Shown here: piece by piece, positions 1-8,378 of the stretch
How positions within the stretch are numbered: position 1 is the first letter of the stretch
Layout of the letters: each line of letters starts with the position of its first letter
Assembly (NCBI GenBank): GCA_964462515.1
Contig: CAYWXK010000014.1
Span: 19,998-83,997, forward strand
Reading direction: 5' to 3'
Length of the DNA stretch: 64,000 bases
Source of the DNA: CAYWXK01 sp964462515
GTDB taxonomy: Bacteria; Planctomycetota; Phycisphaerae; Sedimentisphaerales; Anaerobacaceae
Made by a program: the position numbers and the translations under genes
The notes under the pieces: generated by a model
Databases searched by the model: none
Seen by the model: only the letters and a program-made list of their open reading frames with translations
What the model was told of the DNA's origin: nothing

Positions 1-317
1 CCGTATGCAGCACAGCCTTTATATGTGCTGCCGGCTTGCTTGGCGTAATGCTCCTGCGCCGTATCTACGGCGCGCTTGAGCTTTAGTTTATCGACGTCGC
101 AGGCGGCAAGCACCTGGGTGCCGGGCGAGTTCAGAAATGACCTCATTAGATGCTGGCTTTGCTTACCCGTTCCTATAAAGCCCAGCGTAATCCGCCCGCT
201 CGGCGCATCCTGCCCAAAAACCTGAGAAGGGACAATATATGGAAATGCTGCCACACCACCGGCAAACCCGACCGCCTCTTTCAAAAACCCCCTTCGACTA
301 AGTGTGTCCCTGTTCAT
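1..317 (-). CDS. Gfo/Idh/MocA-family oxidoreductase, Tat-exported (partial)
   Basis: This is the N-terminal part (about 105 residues) of a gene that runs off the left edge. The start is the ATG at 317. The protein opens with a twin-arginine signal (SRRGFLKEA, then a hydrophobic stretch) and continues into a Rossmann NAD(P)-binding fold with GFIGTGKQSQHL and LAACDVD. That is the pattern of the Gfo/Idh/MocA family, which oxidises sugar hydroxyls with NAD(P). It is followed on the same strand by a second oxidoreductase of the same type, 64 bp upstream in transcription order, and the two probably belong to one sugar-oxidation cluster. The Tat signal implies folding with cofactor before export. 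The substrate is unknown. Confidence 0.85.
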   Translation of the reverse strand, partial: MNRDTLSRRGFLKEAVGFAGGVAAFPYIVPSQVFGQDAPSGRITLGFIGTGKQSQHLMRSFLNSPGTQVLAACDVDKLKLKRAVDTAQEHYAKQAGSTYKGCAAY

Positions 318-380
318 AAAAAGTTCCTCAAGTTTGACTTCCACCAAAAATAGTCAATAGTCAATTATCAATAATCAATT

Positions 381-1694
381 CTATATATGCCACGGGCTGC
401 GCATTGATTTACCGAGCATCCTTGTCGCCGTTGGGTCACCGATGATTTCTTCGGTCTGGGGATTGAAACGAATTTTTCGACCCAATAGCATCGCAATCTG
501 GCCCAGATGTCCCGGCGTAGCCGAACGGTGCGCAACCTCACAAGGCGTTAGGGTCGTATTACGAGTTTTAATACAGTCGAGGAAGTTACGCCAATGTCCG
601 GGCGAATTGAAAAGATGGGTTTCATCAGGGCCTATTTTTTCTTCGAGTATTTTTTTGGGGTCGGCGTCAATCCCGCCTCTGTCAACCCACACCCAGCCGT
701 TTTCGCCTATCCATTTTGTCCCGCTGCGGATGTCACCGTGCCCGCCGGCAATAATCATCGTAACGCCTTTGGGGTATTTGGCGGTGATGCGGTATTTTGT
801 TGGTGTGTTCCACAGGCCGTCTCTGGGATATTCGCCGTAGCCCTCAACTTCGTAAGGGCCGGCGTAATCAAATCCCAACCCCCAGTGTGCGATGTCAACG
901 TGGTGACCAATCCAGTCCATCAACTGTCCGCCGCCGTAATCGAGGTGCCATCGCCAATTTTTGTGCACGCGGGCGGGGCAGTAAGGTTCATAAGGAGCAG
1001 GCCCAAGCCACCGGTCGTAATTGAATCCTTCGGGCGGCGCAGTTATACCTTCCTGTCCCTTAGTGCCGCCAAAATCGGTATGTCCCGCAGGCAGCCCAAC
1101 CTGAACGGTGTGGACCTTGCCGATACGCCCATTTATTACCATCTCACAGGCGGTGCGGAAGTTGGCCTGCGAGCGTTGCCAGGAACCTGTCTGCCAAATC
1201 CTGCCGTAACGCTTGACCGCATCGCACATTGCCCGGCCTTCTTTGAGCGTGTGCGAGAGCGGCTTTTCACCGAAGATGTCCTTGCCTGAGCTCGCGGCCT
1301 CGATAGCAGGAATTGAGTGCCAGTGGTCGGGTAGCCCTATCGAGACCGCATCGATGTCGGTGCGTGCCAGAAGCTCACGGAAGTCGCCGTAGGCGGCACA
1401 GTCTTTATTTTTGTAATGGTCGTTGACGCGATTGACGGCGTTTTGCAGGTGATTTTTTTCGACATCGCAGACGGCGATAATCCGGCAGTCGCTCTGACCG
1501 AGGAAAGAGTCGAGGTTGCTGGTTCCCTGCCAGCCGACTCCAATACAGCCCATAGTAATGCGGTTGCTGGGTGCAACAGCCCCCTCTGCACCTAATGCAG
1601 ACGAGCGAATAATGGACGGAACGCTTACTGTGCCGGCAACAGCAGTCACTGTCTGGAGAAACTGCCGCCGGCTTAAATTATTTTTACAAGCCAT
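381..1694 (-). CDS. Gfo/Idh/MocA-family oxidoreductase, Tat-exported
   Basis: A complete NAD(P)-dependent sugar oxidoreductase of about 437 residues. The Tat motif NLSRRQFLQT is followed by a hydrophobic segment. The Rossmann fold begins at ITMGCIGVGWQG, and the family's EKP motif is seen in FGEKPLSHT. The C-terminal alpha/beta dimerisation half contains DYGGGQLMDWIGHH, typical of the planctomycete members. I chose the ATG at 1694 because GGAAAG lies just upstream; a longer reading to 1727 would put extra residues before the Tat motif. The TIM-barrel isomerase/epimerase gene lies 66 bp upstream on the same strand, so the two are probably co-transcribed. The sugar substrate cannot be told from sequence. 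Confidence 0.9.
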   Translation of the reverse strand: MACKNNLSRRQFLQTVTAVAGTVSVPSIIRSSALGAEGAVAPSNRITMGCIGVGWQGTSNLDSFLGQSDCRIIAVCDVEKNHLQNAVNRVNDHYKNKDCAAYGDFRELLARTDIDAVSIGLPDHWHSIPAIEAASSGKDIFGEKPLSHTLKEGRAMCDAVKRYGRIWQTGSWQRSQANFRTACEMVINGRIGKVHTVQVGLPAGHTDFGGTKGQEGITAPPEGFNYDRWLGPAPYEPYCPARVHKNWRWHLDYGGGQLMDWIGHHVDIAHWGLGFDYAGPYEVEGYGEYPRDGLWNTPTKYRITAKYPKGVTMIIAGGHGDIRSGTKWIGENGWVWVDRGGIDADPKKILEEKIGPDETHLFNSPGHWRNFLDCIKTRNTTLTPCEVAHRSATPGHLGQIAMLLGRKIRFNPQTEEIIGDPTATRMLGKSMRSPWHI

Positions 1695-1760
1695 AAGCAA
1701 CTTTCCTATAACATTAAGGCGCCCCAAACGTAAACCGATACGCCCGGGGTTCTTAAAATT

Positions 1761-2765
1761 TTATTTCTGCTTCTCAAAGGCCTTGTCAAACGCGACTTGC
1801 GAGGGCTTAAAGTTTTTCTTCTTGATAAACTCGCAGGCCTCTTTTGCTCCGTGCTCGCGGTCCATCCGGGTATCTTCCCACTCGACGGATAGCGGCCCCT
1901 GGTAGCCGATGTCGTTGAGGGCAATGATAATTTCCTCGAAGTTGATGTCACCGTGTCCGAGTGAGCGGAAGTCCCAGTATCGCCGCGGGTCGGCAAATTC
2001 GGTATGCCCGCCGAAGACGCCGACCGTGCCGTCGCCGTGTCCCCACCACACATCCTTCATATGGGTGTGGAATATCCGGTCCGGGAAGGTGCGGATGAAC
2101 TTGACGTAATCAACGCCCTGATAGCCGAGGTGGCTGGGGTCATAATTGAAGCCGAATGCCTTGTGGTTGCCAACTGCTTTCAAGGCACGCTGAGCAGATG
2201 CGATGTCGAAAGCAATCTCCGTCGGGTGCACTTCCAGAGCGAACTTAACACCCAACCTCTGGAAGGCATTGAGAATCGGCTTCCATCGCTTGGCGAAATC
2301 TTTGTAACCTGCTTGAATCATATCGGGTGAAACCGGCGGGAACGAATAAACCAGATGCCATATCGAGCTGCCGGTAAAGCCGTTGACGACGTTGACGCCG
2401 AGCTTCTTGGCGGCTTTGGCGGCGTCGATGACCTTCTGGGCCGCCCGTTTGCGGACGCCTTCGGGGTCGCCATCGCCCCAGACATCCGGGGGCAGGATTG
2501 TCTTGTGCCGCTCGTCTATTTTGTCGCAGACGGCCTGGCCAACCAGATGCGTCGAGATGGCGAACACCTGCAGCTTATACTTTTTCAGCAGGTCAAGCTT
2601 GGCCTTGCAGTATTTATCGTCCGCAAGGGCCTTATCGACCTCGAAATGGTCGCCCCAGCAGGCCAGCTCCAGCCCATCGTAGCCCCAGCTTGCAGCTTTT
2701 TCAGCTAATTCTTTTAGAGGCAAATCTGCCCACTGTCCGGTGAATAGTGTTACAGCTCTTGCCAT
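1761..2765 (-). CDS. Sugar phosphate isomerase/epimerase-like TIM barrel
   Basis: A 334-residue protein of the xylose isomerase-like TIM-barrel superfamily (AP endonuclease family 2 fold). It starts MARAVTLFTGQWADLPLKEL, with GYDGLELACWGDHFEV near the N-terminus. Candidate metal ligands are in FALEVHPTEIAF, NYDPSHLGYQGVD, HTHMKDVWWG and the C-terminal PLSVEWEDTRMD. AAGGAGA lies 8 bases before the ATG. There is no signal peptide, so it is probably cytoplasmic, unlike its Tat-exported neighbour. Members near Gfo/Idh/MocA oxidoreductases often act on keto-sugars or inositols. A role in 3-keto-sugar or inositol conversion is inference from context. Confidence 0.85.
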   Translation of the reverse strand: MARAVTLFTGQWADLPLKELAEKAASWGYDGLELACWGDHFEVDKALADDKYCKAKLDLLKKYKLQVFAISTHLVGQAVCDKIDERHKTILPPDVWGDGDPEGVRKRAAQKVIDAAKAAKKLGVNVVNGFTGSSIWHLVYSFPPVSPDMIQAGYKDFAKRWKPILNAFQRLGVKFALEVHPTEIAFDIASAQRALKAVGNHKAFGFNYDPSHLGYQGVDYVKFIRTFPDRIFHTHMKDVWWGHGDGTVGVFGGHTEFADPRRYWDFRSLGHGDINFEEIIIALNDIGYQGPLSVEWEDTRMDREHGAKEACEFIKKKNFKPSQVAFDKAFEKQK

Positions 2766-2798
2766 TTGTGATTCTCCTTAATCCTAAAAATTTAGTCC

Positions 2799-2814
2799 TC
2801 CGCCATCAGGCGGA
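2799..2814. repeat. Short palindrome TCCGCC-ATCA-GGCGGA
   Basis: A perfect 6-bp palindrome with a 4-base loop in the 264-bp spacer upstream of the TIM-barrel gene. It looks like a loop-shortened relative of the CCGCC-N8-GGCGG family found at seven other places in the window. Confidence 0.5.
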
Positions 2815-3029
2815 TTCGGTAAAACACTTCACTCCACAGAAACAAACGCTTGCGAGCGCTATTTTATTGCAATCTCCTCCATTCTGGTAATAAATACAAC
2901 GTAACTACTTCTCCTAAAAATACTTACGTCCAAATAAATGCCGCCCATTTCTGCGGCTATTTCCAAAACCTTTAATTATAACCTGCTGATATTTGTCCGC
3001 AACCCTAAATTTCCTGCAAAAAAACCAAT

Positions 3030-4925
3030 TCACTGTTTCATCTTATCACGTAATGGAACAATCCATATATTGCGAAACCATACTTCATTGCCGTGCTCCT
3101 GAAGCAAAATTGGAGCAGGCTCCGGCCCTTCAGGACGGCCGGCCCCGGTTTTATTTTGCAGCTCCACATTGTTGTGAATCAAGACCCCGTTATGTGAGAC
3201 GCTGACGCGGGCGTTTTCAACTTTTTGGGGATTTTCGCCCTGTTTCTCGAAGCGAGCAGCGCGGAAGGTAATGTCGTAGCTCTGCCATTCACCCTGCTGC
3301 TTGCAGGCATTTTTGTCAGGCGCTTTGAACTTATATAACGACCCGCAGCCGTCCTTTGCCGGTTCCAGACCAAAAGAGTCCAGAATTTGAACTTCATAAC
3401 GGCGCTGTAAATACACGCCGCTATTACCGCGGCCCTGTCCTTTAACATCGGACGGTAACTGCGGAATTTTGAATTCAATATGCAGCTTAAAATCCTGGAA
3501 GTTCTGTTTCGTGATGATGCTGCCTGTCTTGGGGACAATCTTCATTGCACCATCGGCAATTTCCCACTGCACAGGCTTGCCATTTTCGTGTGTCCACTGT
3601 GAAAAGTCTTTGCCGTCGAACAGGATAATTTTATTTTCCTTCGATACCGGCTCGACCTTAACGGTTGGCGGCTCGGCGTAATCGTTCCAGAATCGCTCAG
3701 CCTCGCTAACATCGACTTTCCCTTCGTGCACATACATCCGATAGCGAAAGACATAATCCTTACCCGGCTCCATTACCCAGTCGCCCAACTGTGACGGTGC
3801 GAAATTGAAAAAAACCGCTCCTTTGTCCCATATCCGCATCGGCTCCGGATGGCGAAAATTCTTCGGATGGCTCATTACGGTAACGCCTGCCCATTTGCCT
3901 TCGATGGCGCCGGCCATATCGCACCAGCGCGCCCGCGTGCCGTGCCCATCTTTGCGGGTCTTTCCTTCGCTCGTAAGATAAGTGCCGTTATCGTCCTGCC
4001 ACTGTGCAGCGCCTCTGAATCCGAACCCGCCATAGGGATATTCTATTTGTTTCAATGGACTGTCAGCGACACACTTCTGCGTTGATACAAAATCGACAAG
4101 CCAGTAACCTTTTTGTGGTCCGCCGATGTTATAGACCCGGACATCCCACACCTCCTTCAAAACTGTCTTTTCGCCTGCGGAAGTCTTCAAGGCAACATGG
4201 TCGTGCTCTGCCTCAAATCCGCCATAGACCGGGCCGCTTGTCGTCGAGAGAAATTTTACAAATCGCACCGTCCCCTGCCCTTCGCCCAGATTCCAGAAAT
4301 CCACGTCCTTGTCTTCAAATTTTGTCTCCGTCCACGGCATCCAGATTCCGAGATGATGAATGTGGTCAGCCGGATGAATATTGGTAAGGACCGCTCCGGT
4401 CGGCGACCATAACGGGTGGATAAATCCGCTTCTATCAAACAATTTGCTTTGGCCAGCCGGTGCCGGGACAACGGCGTGATTGTATCTAAGGACATCAGCG
4501 CCGCCTACCTGCAACTGCAAGATTGAATCATCCTTTATCAGCCTCACATCTGGCGCTTTGACGGCTTCCCTGACAAGCTGAAAGGAACGGTTGCTGCCGG
4601 CTGCCGTTGTGCCGGAGAGAATCCACAACAGTCGCGGCGGATTGCCAGGCTCGATTTGTGCCGGAATAGGTTGTAGGTTACCGAAAGGACCAATTTCCTG
4701 CAGGCATAGATTCGCCTGCGATACCGATTCGCTCATTCCCTCAAGCGCAACCGATACAGGCGTATCAATTCGGGTATGGCTTCCTGCTTCAACGGTGATT
4801 TTAGCCAATGGCTTGCCCGCCTCACGTCTGGCGGGTTCGGCAGAATGAACGGTTTGAGATGCAATGCCGAACAATAATATAAAGGCCGCAATCGGCCTTA
4901 TCAATACTAATATGCGGATATTCAT
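3030..4925 (-). CDS. Secreted DUF6807 (PmoA-like) + DUF1080 (3-keto-disaccharide hydrolase) protein
   Basis: A 631-residue secreted two-domain protein. A signal peptide (about residues 1-28, ending IASQTVHSA) leads into a DUF6807/PmoA-type domain (about 110-400, with HPLWSPTGAVLTNIHPADHIHHLGIW). The C-terminal DUF1080 domain (about 430-628) has ILFDGKDFSQW, GNSGVYLQRRYEVQILDS and a final VWFRNIWIVPL. DUF1080 proteins are described as 3-keto-glycoside hydrolases or lyases acting on sugars first oxidised at C3, which fits the adjacent oxidoreductases. AAAGGAG precedes the ATG by 7 bases. The residues just after the predicted cleavage site (PARREAG) are encoded by a palindromic element at 4815-4836, so this short linker is probably an insertion. 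Confidence 0.85.
   Translation of the reverse strand: MNIRILVLIRPIAAFILLFGIASQTVHSAEPARREAGKPLAKITVEAGSHTRIDTPVSVALEGMSESVSQANLCLQEIGPFGNLQPIPAQIEPGNPPRLLWILSGTTAAGSNRSFQLVREAVKAPDVRLIKDDSILQLQVGGADVLRYNHAVVPAPAGQSKLFDRSGFIHPLWSPTGAVLTNIHPADHIHHLGIWMPWTETKFEDKDVDFWNLGEGQGTVRFVKFLSTTSGPVYGGFEAEHDHVALKTSAGEKTVLKEVWDVRVYNIGGPQKGYWLVDFVSTQKCVADSPLKQIEYPYGGFGFRGAAQWQDDNGTYLTSEGKTRKDGHGTRARWCDMAGAIEGKWAGVTVMSHPKNFRHPEPMRIWDKGAVFFNFAPSQLGDWVMEPGKDYVFRYRMYVHEGKVDVSEAERFWNDYAEPPTVKVEPVSKENKIILFDGKDFSQWTHENGKPVQWEIADGAMKIVPKTGSIITKQNFQDFKLHIEFKIPQLPSDVKGQGRGNSGVYLQRRYEVQILDSFGLEPAKDGCGSLYKFKAPDKNACKQQGEWQSYDITFRAARFEKQGENPQKVENARVSVSHNGVLIHNNVELQNKTGAGRPEGPEPAPILLQEHGNEVWFRNIWIVPLRDKMKQ
4815..4836. repeat. 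In-frame palindromic element, CCGCC-N8-GGCGG family (GC type)
   Basis: GCCCGCC, loop TCACGTCT, then GGCGGGT, inside the DUF6807/DUF1080 gene just after the signal peptide. The 8-base loop matches the N3-Y-G-T-N-T pattern of the other copies. It encodes PARREAG on the minus strand. Confidence 0.75.
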
Positions 4926-5100
4926 TTTGACTCCTTTTGATTCGGCCTATTCTGGACGCTACAAACTACGATGCAAAAACATAAATTTTAATACTGATAA
5001 CCGGCTCAATCAAGGATTATCTGGCTGATTTTGCAGCGGTTTTCTGACAAATGCGCTTTCGGTGCTTTCTATTGTGATAAAACGCTTTTCGGCACATATC

Positions 5101-5142
5101 TAATAAACAAAAAGAGCTGGGCATATTAGGTATGCCCAGCTC
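5101..5142 (-). terminator. Rho-independent terminator of the beta-helix gene
   Basis: A perfect 12-bp stem (5114-5125 with 5131-5142, loop TTAGG) is followed on the minus strand by TTTTTGTTTATTAG. It lies 33 bp after the stop codon of the beta-helix dockerin gene. A stem followed by a T-run is the classical terminator arrangement, and the T-run fixes the strand. The rest of the 250-bp gap up to 4925 shows nothing else. Confidence 0.85.
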
Positions 5143-5175
5143 AATTCTGGCTAAAATGCCTCACTGGTAGAGGTG

Positions 5176-7794
5176 TTACTCGCAGGTCGGTCCGCAGGAG
5201 TCCAGCCAATGTGAGGCAAAGATTGAAAAGTCAAACCAGTCAACTTTGCCGCTATGGTTGATGTCGGCCCCGCCGCACCACGCACAGCCGCCTACATCGA
5301 TGTAATAGTGGTCGTTAAATTCCTTCCAGTAGATAACTTGATTTTGTCCGTCGGTGGTGCGTGCCTGCACATACAAGCGGAACTGATAGGCGCAGGTCTC
5401 CCACGGCAGTAACTGTCCCGGCGGTGCGTCGGCGGAGTTAAAGGGCGTCTCTGTCACGCCGTGCCACAAGGGAGGACCGCCTTCATTCAGACCAGTATAA
5501 TGGTCCTGCACAACATAGCCAAGACTCTTGTTCTTGCCATACAGCGCCGACAGCCAGTAATCTCTCAAGTACCCTGTCGGATGCGAGGCAGTGATGGTGA
5601 ATATCAGGTTCTCGTTGGCATCCGCCAGTCTTATTATCCCGCATTCGGGGATGACCTCGCCAGTGTTATATTTGACGCTGTGGATATTGGCATCGACAGG
5701 ATTGTTATCGACAATCAGGGTGAGATGGTCCAGGTCGTTCGAGCCGAGCGTTAGCTCGGTCAGCCCGAACACAGGGTGATAGTTGTAGGCCTTATATCTG
5801 ATGATGTATTTGTCGTTTTCCCAGGGCGGCGTATACCACTGCATCCTAAGGTCGGCCTGGGTCCAGCAGGTCCAGTAGAGTTTGCCACCCACCCATTCCG
5901 GCTTCATTTCGCCGCTGGTCAGTTCGTAGAGGTTGTCCACGCCGCCGATGGTCTTTGGTCCGAGGCTAAGGTATTTATACGTCACGGCGCCGTTGGCATC
6001 ATCTATATAGTACTTGACCTTCGTAAGCGAATCGCTAAGGGGCGTGCATTCATCAACGGTTGGCTCGCTGCTGCCTTCCCATTTTCCTACCAGTATCTGG
6101 TAGTGCGTTATTGGGTCGACGTTTCCAAATATCCCGCGTATCCAGAGGTTGCCGCCAAACGGACAATCCTTGTATTGTGGAATGCCGAGCTGCGAGGCCT
6201 CTGTGGCATTGACGTCTGCCAGGCCGTGACAGGGATGGTCTTTGTCCTGGTTGATTTCGACGGAGGGAATGTTGCCGATATTGAGGATGATAAAGCCGCT
6301 TCCTGCGAAGCCGGTTCTGCCGGAGGCCTCCGGCCCGCCGTAGGCGCCCATATCGTTTCGTGTGCCGTCAGGGTCGTTATACTGCGGCCCCGGATGGCCT
6401 GTATCGATGCAGGGCGAACCCTCTGCCAGCCGATAAACCGCGTCCGCAAAGCGTGGGTCGGCGCTTATCTCGCCTGTGCCAGGTTGGGGGACAAAAGTCG
6501 TTCCCGTATGGTTATCGTGATAGTTGCGGTAGGGATTGCCCCACACATCATTATACAATATTTCACTGTCATACGCCGCATACATATAATAGAAAATTCC
6601 TACCTGAGCGTTCCTTGCAATGATGTTATTCATTATGGTATGCGTCTTTGGAGGCCGAGGCCAAAGCGGATGGAGATAGCAAACTATATTGAGGAACAAA
6701 GACCTGCCCACTTTAGTCATGTTAGCTGGCGAGGCCGTAAAGCCCCAAAGTAAATGTTCACCTTCCTGGACTAAAGGATAATGGTCGAGGTTCTTAGGCT
6801 CTCGTCCTAACAGAACCGCTCTGGAAGATAGGTCCGGAGCGTATTCTCCAATGTGTTGCGTTGCTTCATATAGCTGAATGACTCGGTTTGGCGGCAGGGA
6901 AATCCGATTGGGGCTATTAAAAACAACATGTTTTGGGTCAACTACATAGATGCTATTCTCTTCACCTATCCATCCATGTCCCCAGTTAATCGAAAGTCCC
7001 GCTTCTTGGAAGAACCCGGCTCCACCAAAACCTAATCCCAAGACAGGCCTGCCAGACCTTGTGATAGCAGCGACAGCAGCGGGAGTGCCCCATTCAAAAC
7101 CGAAACTGGTGTCAGAACCTACGGCGATGACGCCATACTTGGTAAAGTCGATTCCTGCCACCTCCTCAAGTGGGATTAAGTCCACCGAAAATCGATTTTC
7201 TTTCAGAAACGATGCATAGCTTTTGGCACTCGAAGTGTCCTTTTTATAAATATACGCCACATCGACCTGTAGTGGAACATCTGTTCTGACCCCCAAGACT
7301 ATGCCATTGAAATTATCAACAATGGTATTATTTACAATTGTTGGCTTTGCACGTGCTTCGTGCACACAGATGCCACCGAAGTTACCCTCGATGATGTTGT
7401 TTCTTATTATCAAAGGTCCTTCCCAGCAACATAATCCTGAGGTGGTCCACCAGGCCGTGTTAGATGAGCCGGTAATCTTGAAACCCGAGATAATGGCACC
7501 GTGTAGGCCACTATACTGAACAACTTGGTCAAACATCCCCCGACCATCTATGGTGGTGACATGAGGTCCACTGCCAAATAGGTTAACCCTATCTTTCATA
7601 GTCACCTGTTCATAGTATACCCCGGGGAAAACATAAACAACATCATTTGGGCCGGCAAAATTTATTGCGGCCTGAATCGTGCTGAAATCGGCAGGGCCGT
7701 TGTCGTCAACGGTGTAGGTGGCCGCTTGAAGCCGGATGCTAAAAAACACTAAAGCTACCAAGACAAAAATCCAGATTGAAAATTTCTTTTTCAT
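5176..7794 (-). CDS. Secreted right-handed beta-helix protein with inserted Rossmann-like domain and dockerin
   Basis: An 872-residue secreted protein. The signal peptide (MKKKFSIWIF to RLQA) is followed by a pectin-lyase-like beta-helix (TIQAAINFAGPNDVVYVFPG, IISGFKITGSSN, LIIRNNIIEGNFGGI). The helix is interrupted at about 190-380 by an alpha/beta segment (VDVAYIYKKDTSSAKSYASFL, YGVIAVGSDTSFGF, RPVLGLGFGGAGFF) that resembles a Rossmann or class I amidotransferase-like fold. Helix coils then resume (IIARNAQVGIFYYMY). The region around SPCIDTGHPG and MGAYGGPE is the usual end of planctomycete beta-helix proteins. The C-terminus is a single dockerin-like F-hand (GGADINHSGKVDWFDFSIFASHWL). I use the ATG at 7794 rather than 7800 because GGAG is 8 bases from the former and abuts the latter. 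Carbohydrate binding or lyase activity is possible but not shown. Confidence 0.8.
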   Translation of the reverse strand: MKKKFSIWIFVLVALVFFSIRLQAATYTVDDNGPADFSTIQAAINFAGPNDVVYVFPGVYYEQVTMKDRVNLFGSGPHVTTIDGRGMFDQVVQYSGLHGAIISGFKITGSSNTAWWTTSGLCCWEGPLIIRNNIIEGNFGGICVHEARAKPTIVNNTIVDNFNGIVLGVRTDVPLQVDVAYIYKKDTSSAKSYASFLKENRFSVDLIPLEEVAGIDFTKYGVIAVGSDTSFGFEWGTPAAVAAITRSGRPVLGLGFGGAGFFQEAGLSINWGHGWIGEENSIYVVDPKHVVFNSPNRISLPPNRVIQLYEATQHIGEYAPDLSSRAVLLGREPKNLDHYPLVQEGEHLLWGFTASPANMTKVGRSLFLNIVCYLHPLWPRPPKTHTIMNNIIARNAQVGIFYYMYAAYDSEILYNDVWGNPYRNYHDNHTGTTFVPQPGTGEISADPRFADAVYRLAEGSPCIDTGHPGPQYNDPDGTRNDMGAYGGPEASGRTGFAGSGFIILNIGNIPSVEINQDKDHPCHGLADVNATEASQLGIPQYKDCPFGGNLWIRGIFGNVDPITHYQILVGKWEGSSEPTVDECTPLSDSLTKVKYYIDDANGAVTYKYLSLGPKTIGGVDNLYELTSGEMKPEWVGGKLYWTCWTQADLRMQWYTPPWENDKYIIRYKAYNYHPVFGLTELTLGSNDLDHLTLIVDNNPVDANIHSVKYNTGEVIPECGIIRLADANENLIFTITASHPTGYLRDYWLSALYGKNKSLGYVVQDHYTGLNEGGPPLWHGVTETPFNSADAPPGQLLPWETCAYQFRLYVQARTTDGQNQVIYWKEFNDHYYIDVGGCAWCGGADINHSGKVDWFDFSIFASHWLDSCGPTCE

Positions 7795-8229
7795 TTTCAT
7801 TCTCCTTTCCTTAAACTTGTTTTAGCAAAAAATGTCACCAATTCACATAACTCGGCACTGAGGAACGGACGTTTTTCCAAACGAATCTCTGTGCCGAAAC
7901 AATAATTACAGAATATCGAAAACCGATACGAATTGAAATAGCCGGGCCAATATGAAGTGAAACAACCTCCGGTGCCAAACAGGCCGAAGATTTCCCACAT
8001 TTTTCGCACACAGCCAGCCTCCTGCATAGAAAGACACATTACAGCCCCGACAAGCCGGGGTTACCAGTCAGACAATCAACTATTTAGAGAGGCGGGAAAG
8101 CTCCTGCCAATTTACAGGAATGCGAAAGCAAAAGCCTTCTCACCCACTCCTTTATTGCAACACACAAATTACAAGGAAAATTATATGCTGTCAAGAAATT
8201 TATATTTTTATTTTGGGATAGGAAGGGAA

Positions 8230-8263
8230 CCCCCGCAGCTTTCTGCGAAGATAGAAGCGGGGG
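8230..8263. repeat. Palindromic element, CCCCCGC...GCGGGGG family
   Basis: Arms CCCCCGC and GCGGGGG enclose a 20-base variable inner hairpin. The same outer arms with different inner stems occur at 9091-9124, inside a gene, and at 63859-63894. Confidence 0.75.
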
Positions 8264-8273
8264 CAGCGATACC

Positions 8274-8307
8274 CCGTTAGAGCCTTTTCCCTTCGGGTCT
8301 CTAACGG
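8274..8307. repeat. Palindromic element, CCGTTAGA...TCTAACGG family
   Basis: Nine-base arms CCGTTAGAG and CTCTAACGG surround a loop that contains CCCTTCGGG, a potential UUCG-capped stem. It lies 10 bases after the GC-rich element and about 70 bases before the next gene's start. Related copies are at 21056, 21227, 52626, 52644, 54496 and 58661. Confidence 0.75.
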
Positions 8308-8378
8308 CGATAATAAACTTGAAAATAGTGGAAATCTGATAGAAAATATGTATGCTTATGTTGCTTGAAGAGAAAATT

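Larger units (their letters stand above)
7795..8378. other. Intergenic region with three palindromes, no supported gene
   Basis: About 580 bp between divergent genes. It holds a GCCCCGACAAGCCGGGGTT hairpin (about 8044-8062), a GC-rich element at 8230-8263 and a CCGTTAGAG/CTCTAACGG element at 8274-8307. I saw no convincing gene; short readings on either strand lack ribosome sites and family features. Confidence 0.6.

Noticed and set aside
594..1289. 231-residue open frame opposite the oxidoreductase gene
   Set aside because: It lies fully antisense to a conserved Gfo/Idh/MocA gene, and no family features or ribosome site are seen.
5776..6753. 325-residue open frame opposite the beta-helix gene
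   Set aside because: It is antisense to a protein with clear signal, helix and dockerin features; the sequence shows no domain of its own.
7797..8039. 80-residue frame upstream of the beta-helix gene
   Set aside because: Cys- and Trp-rich without family features; it overlaps the gene's ribosome site and has no site of its own.
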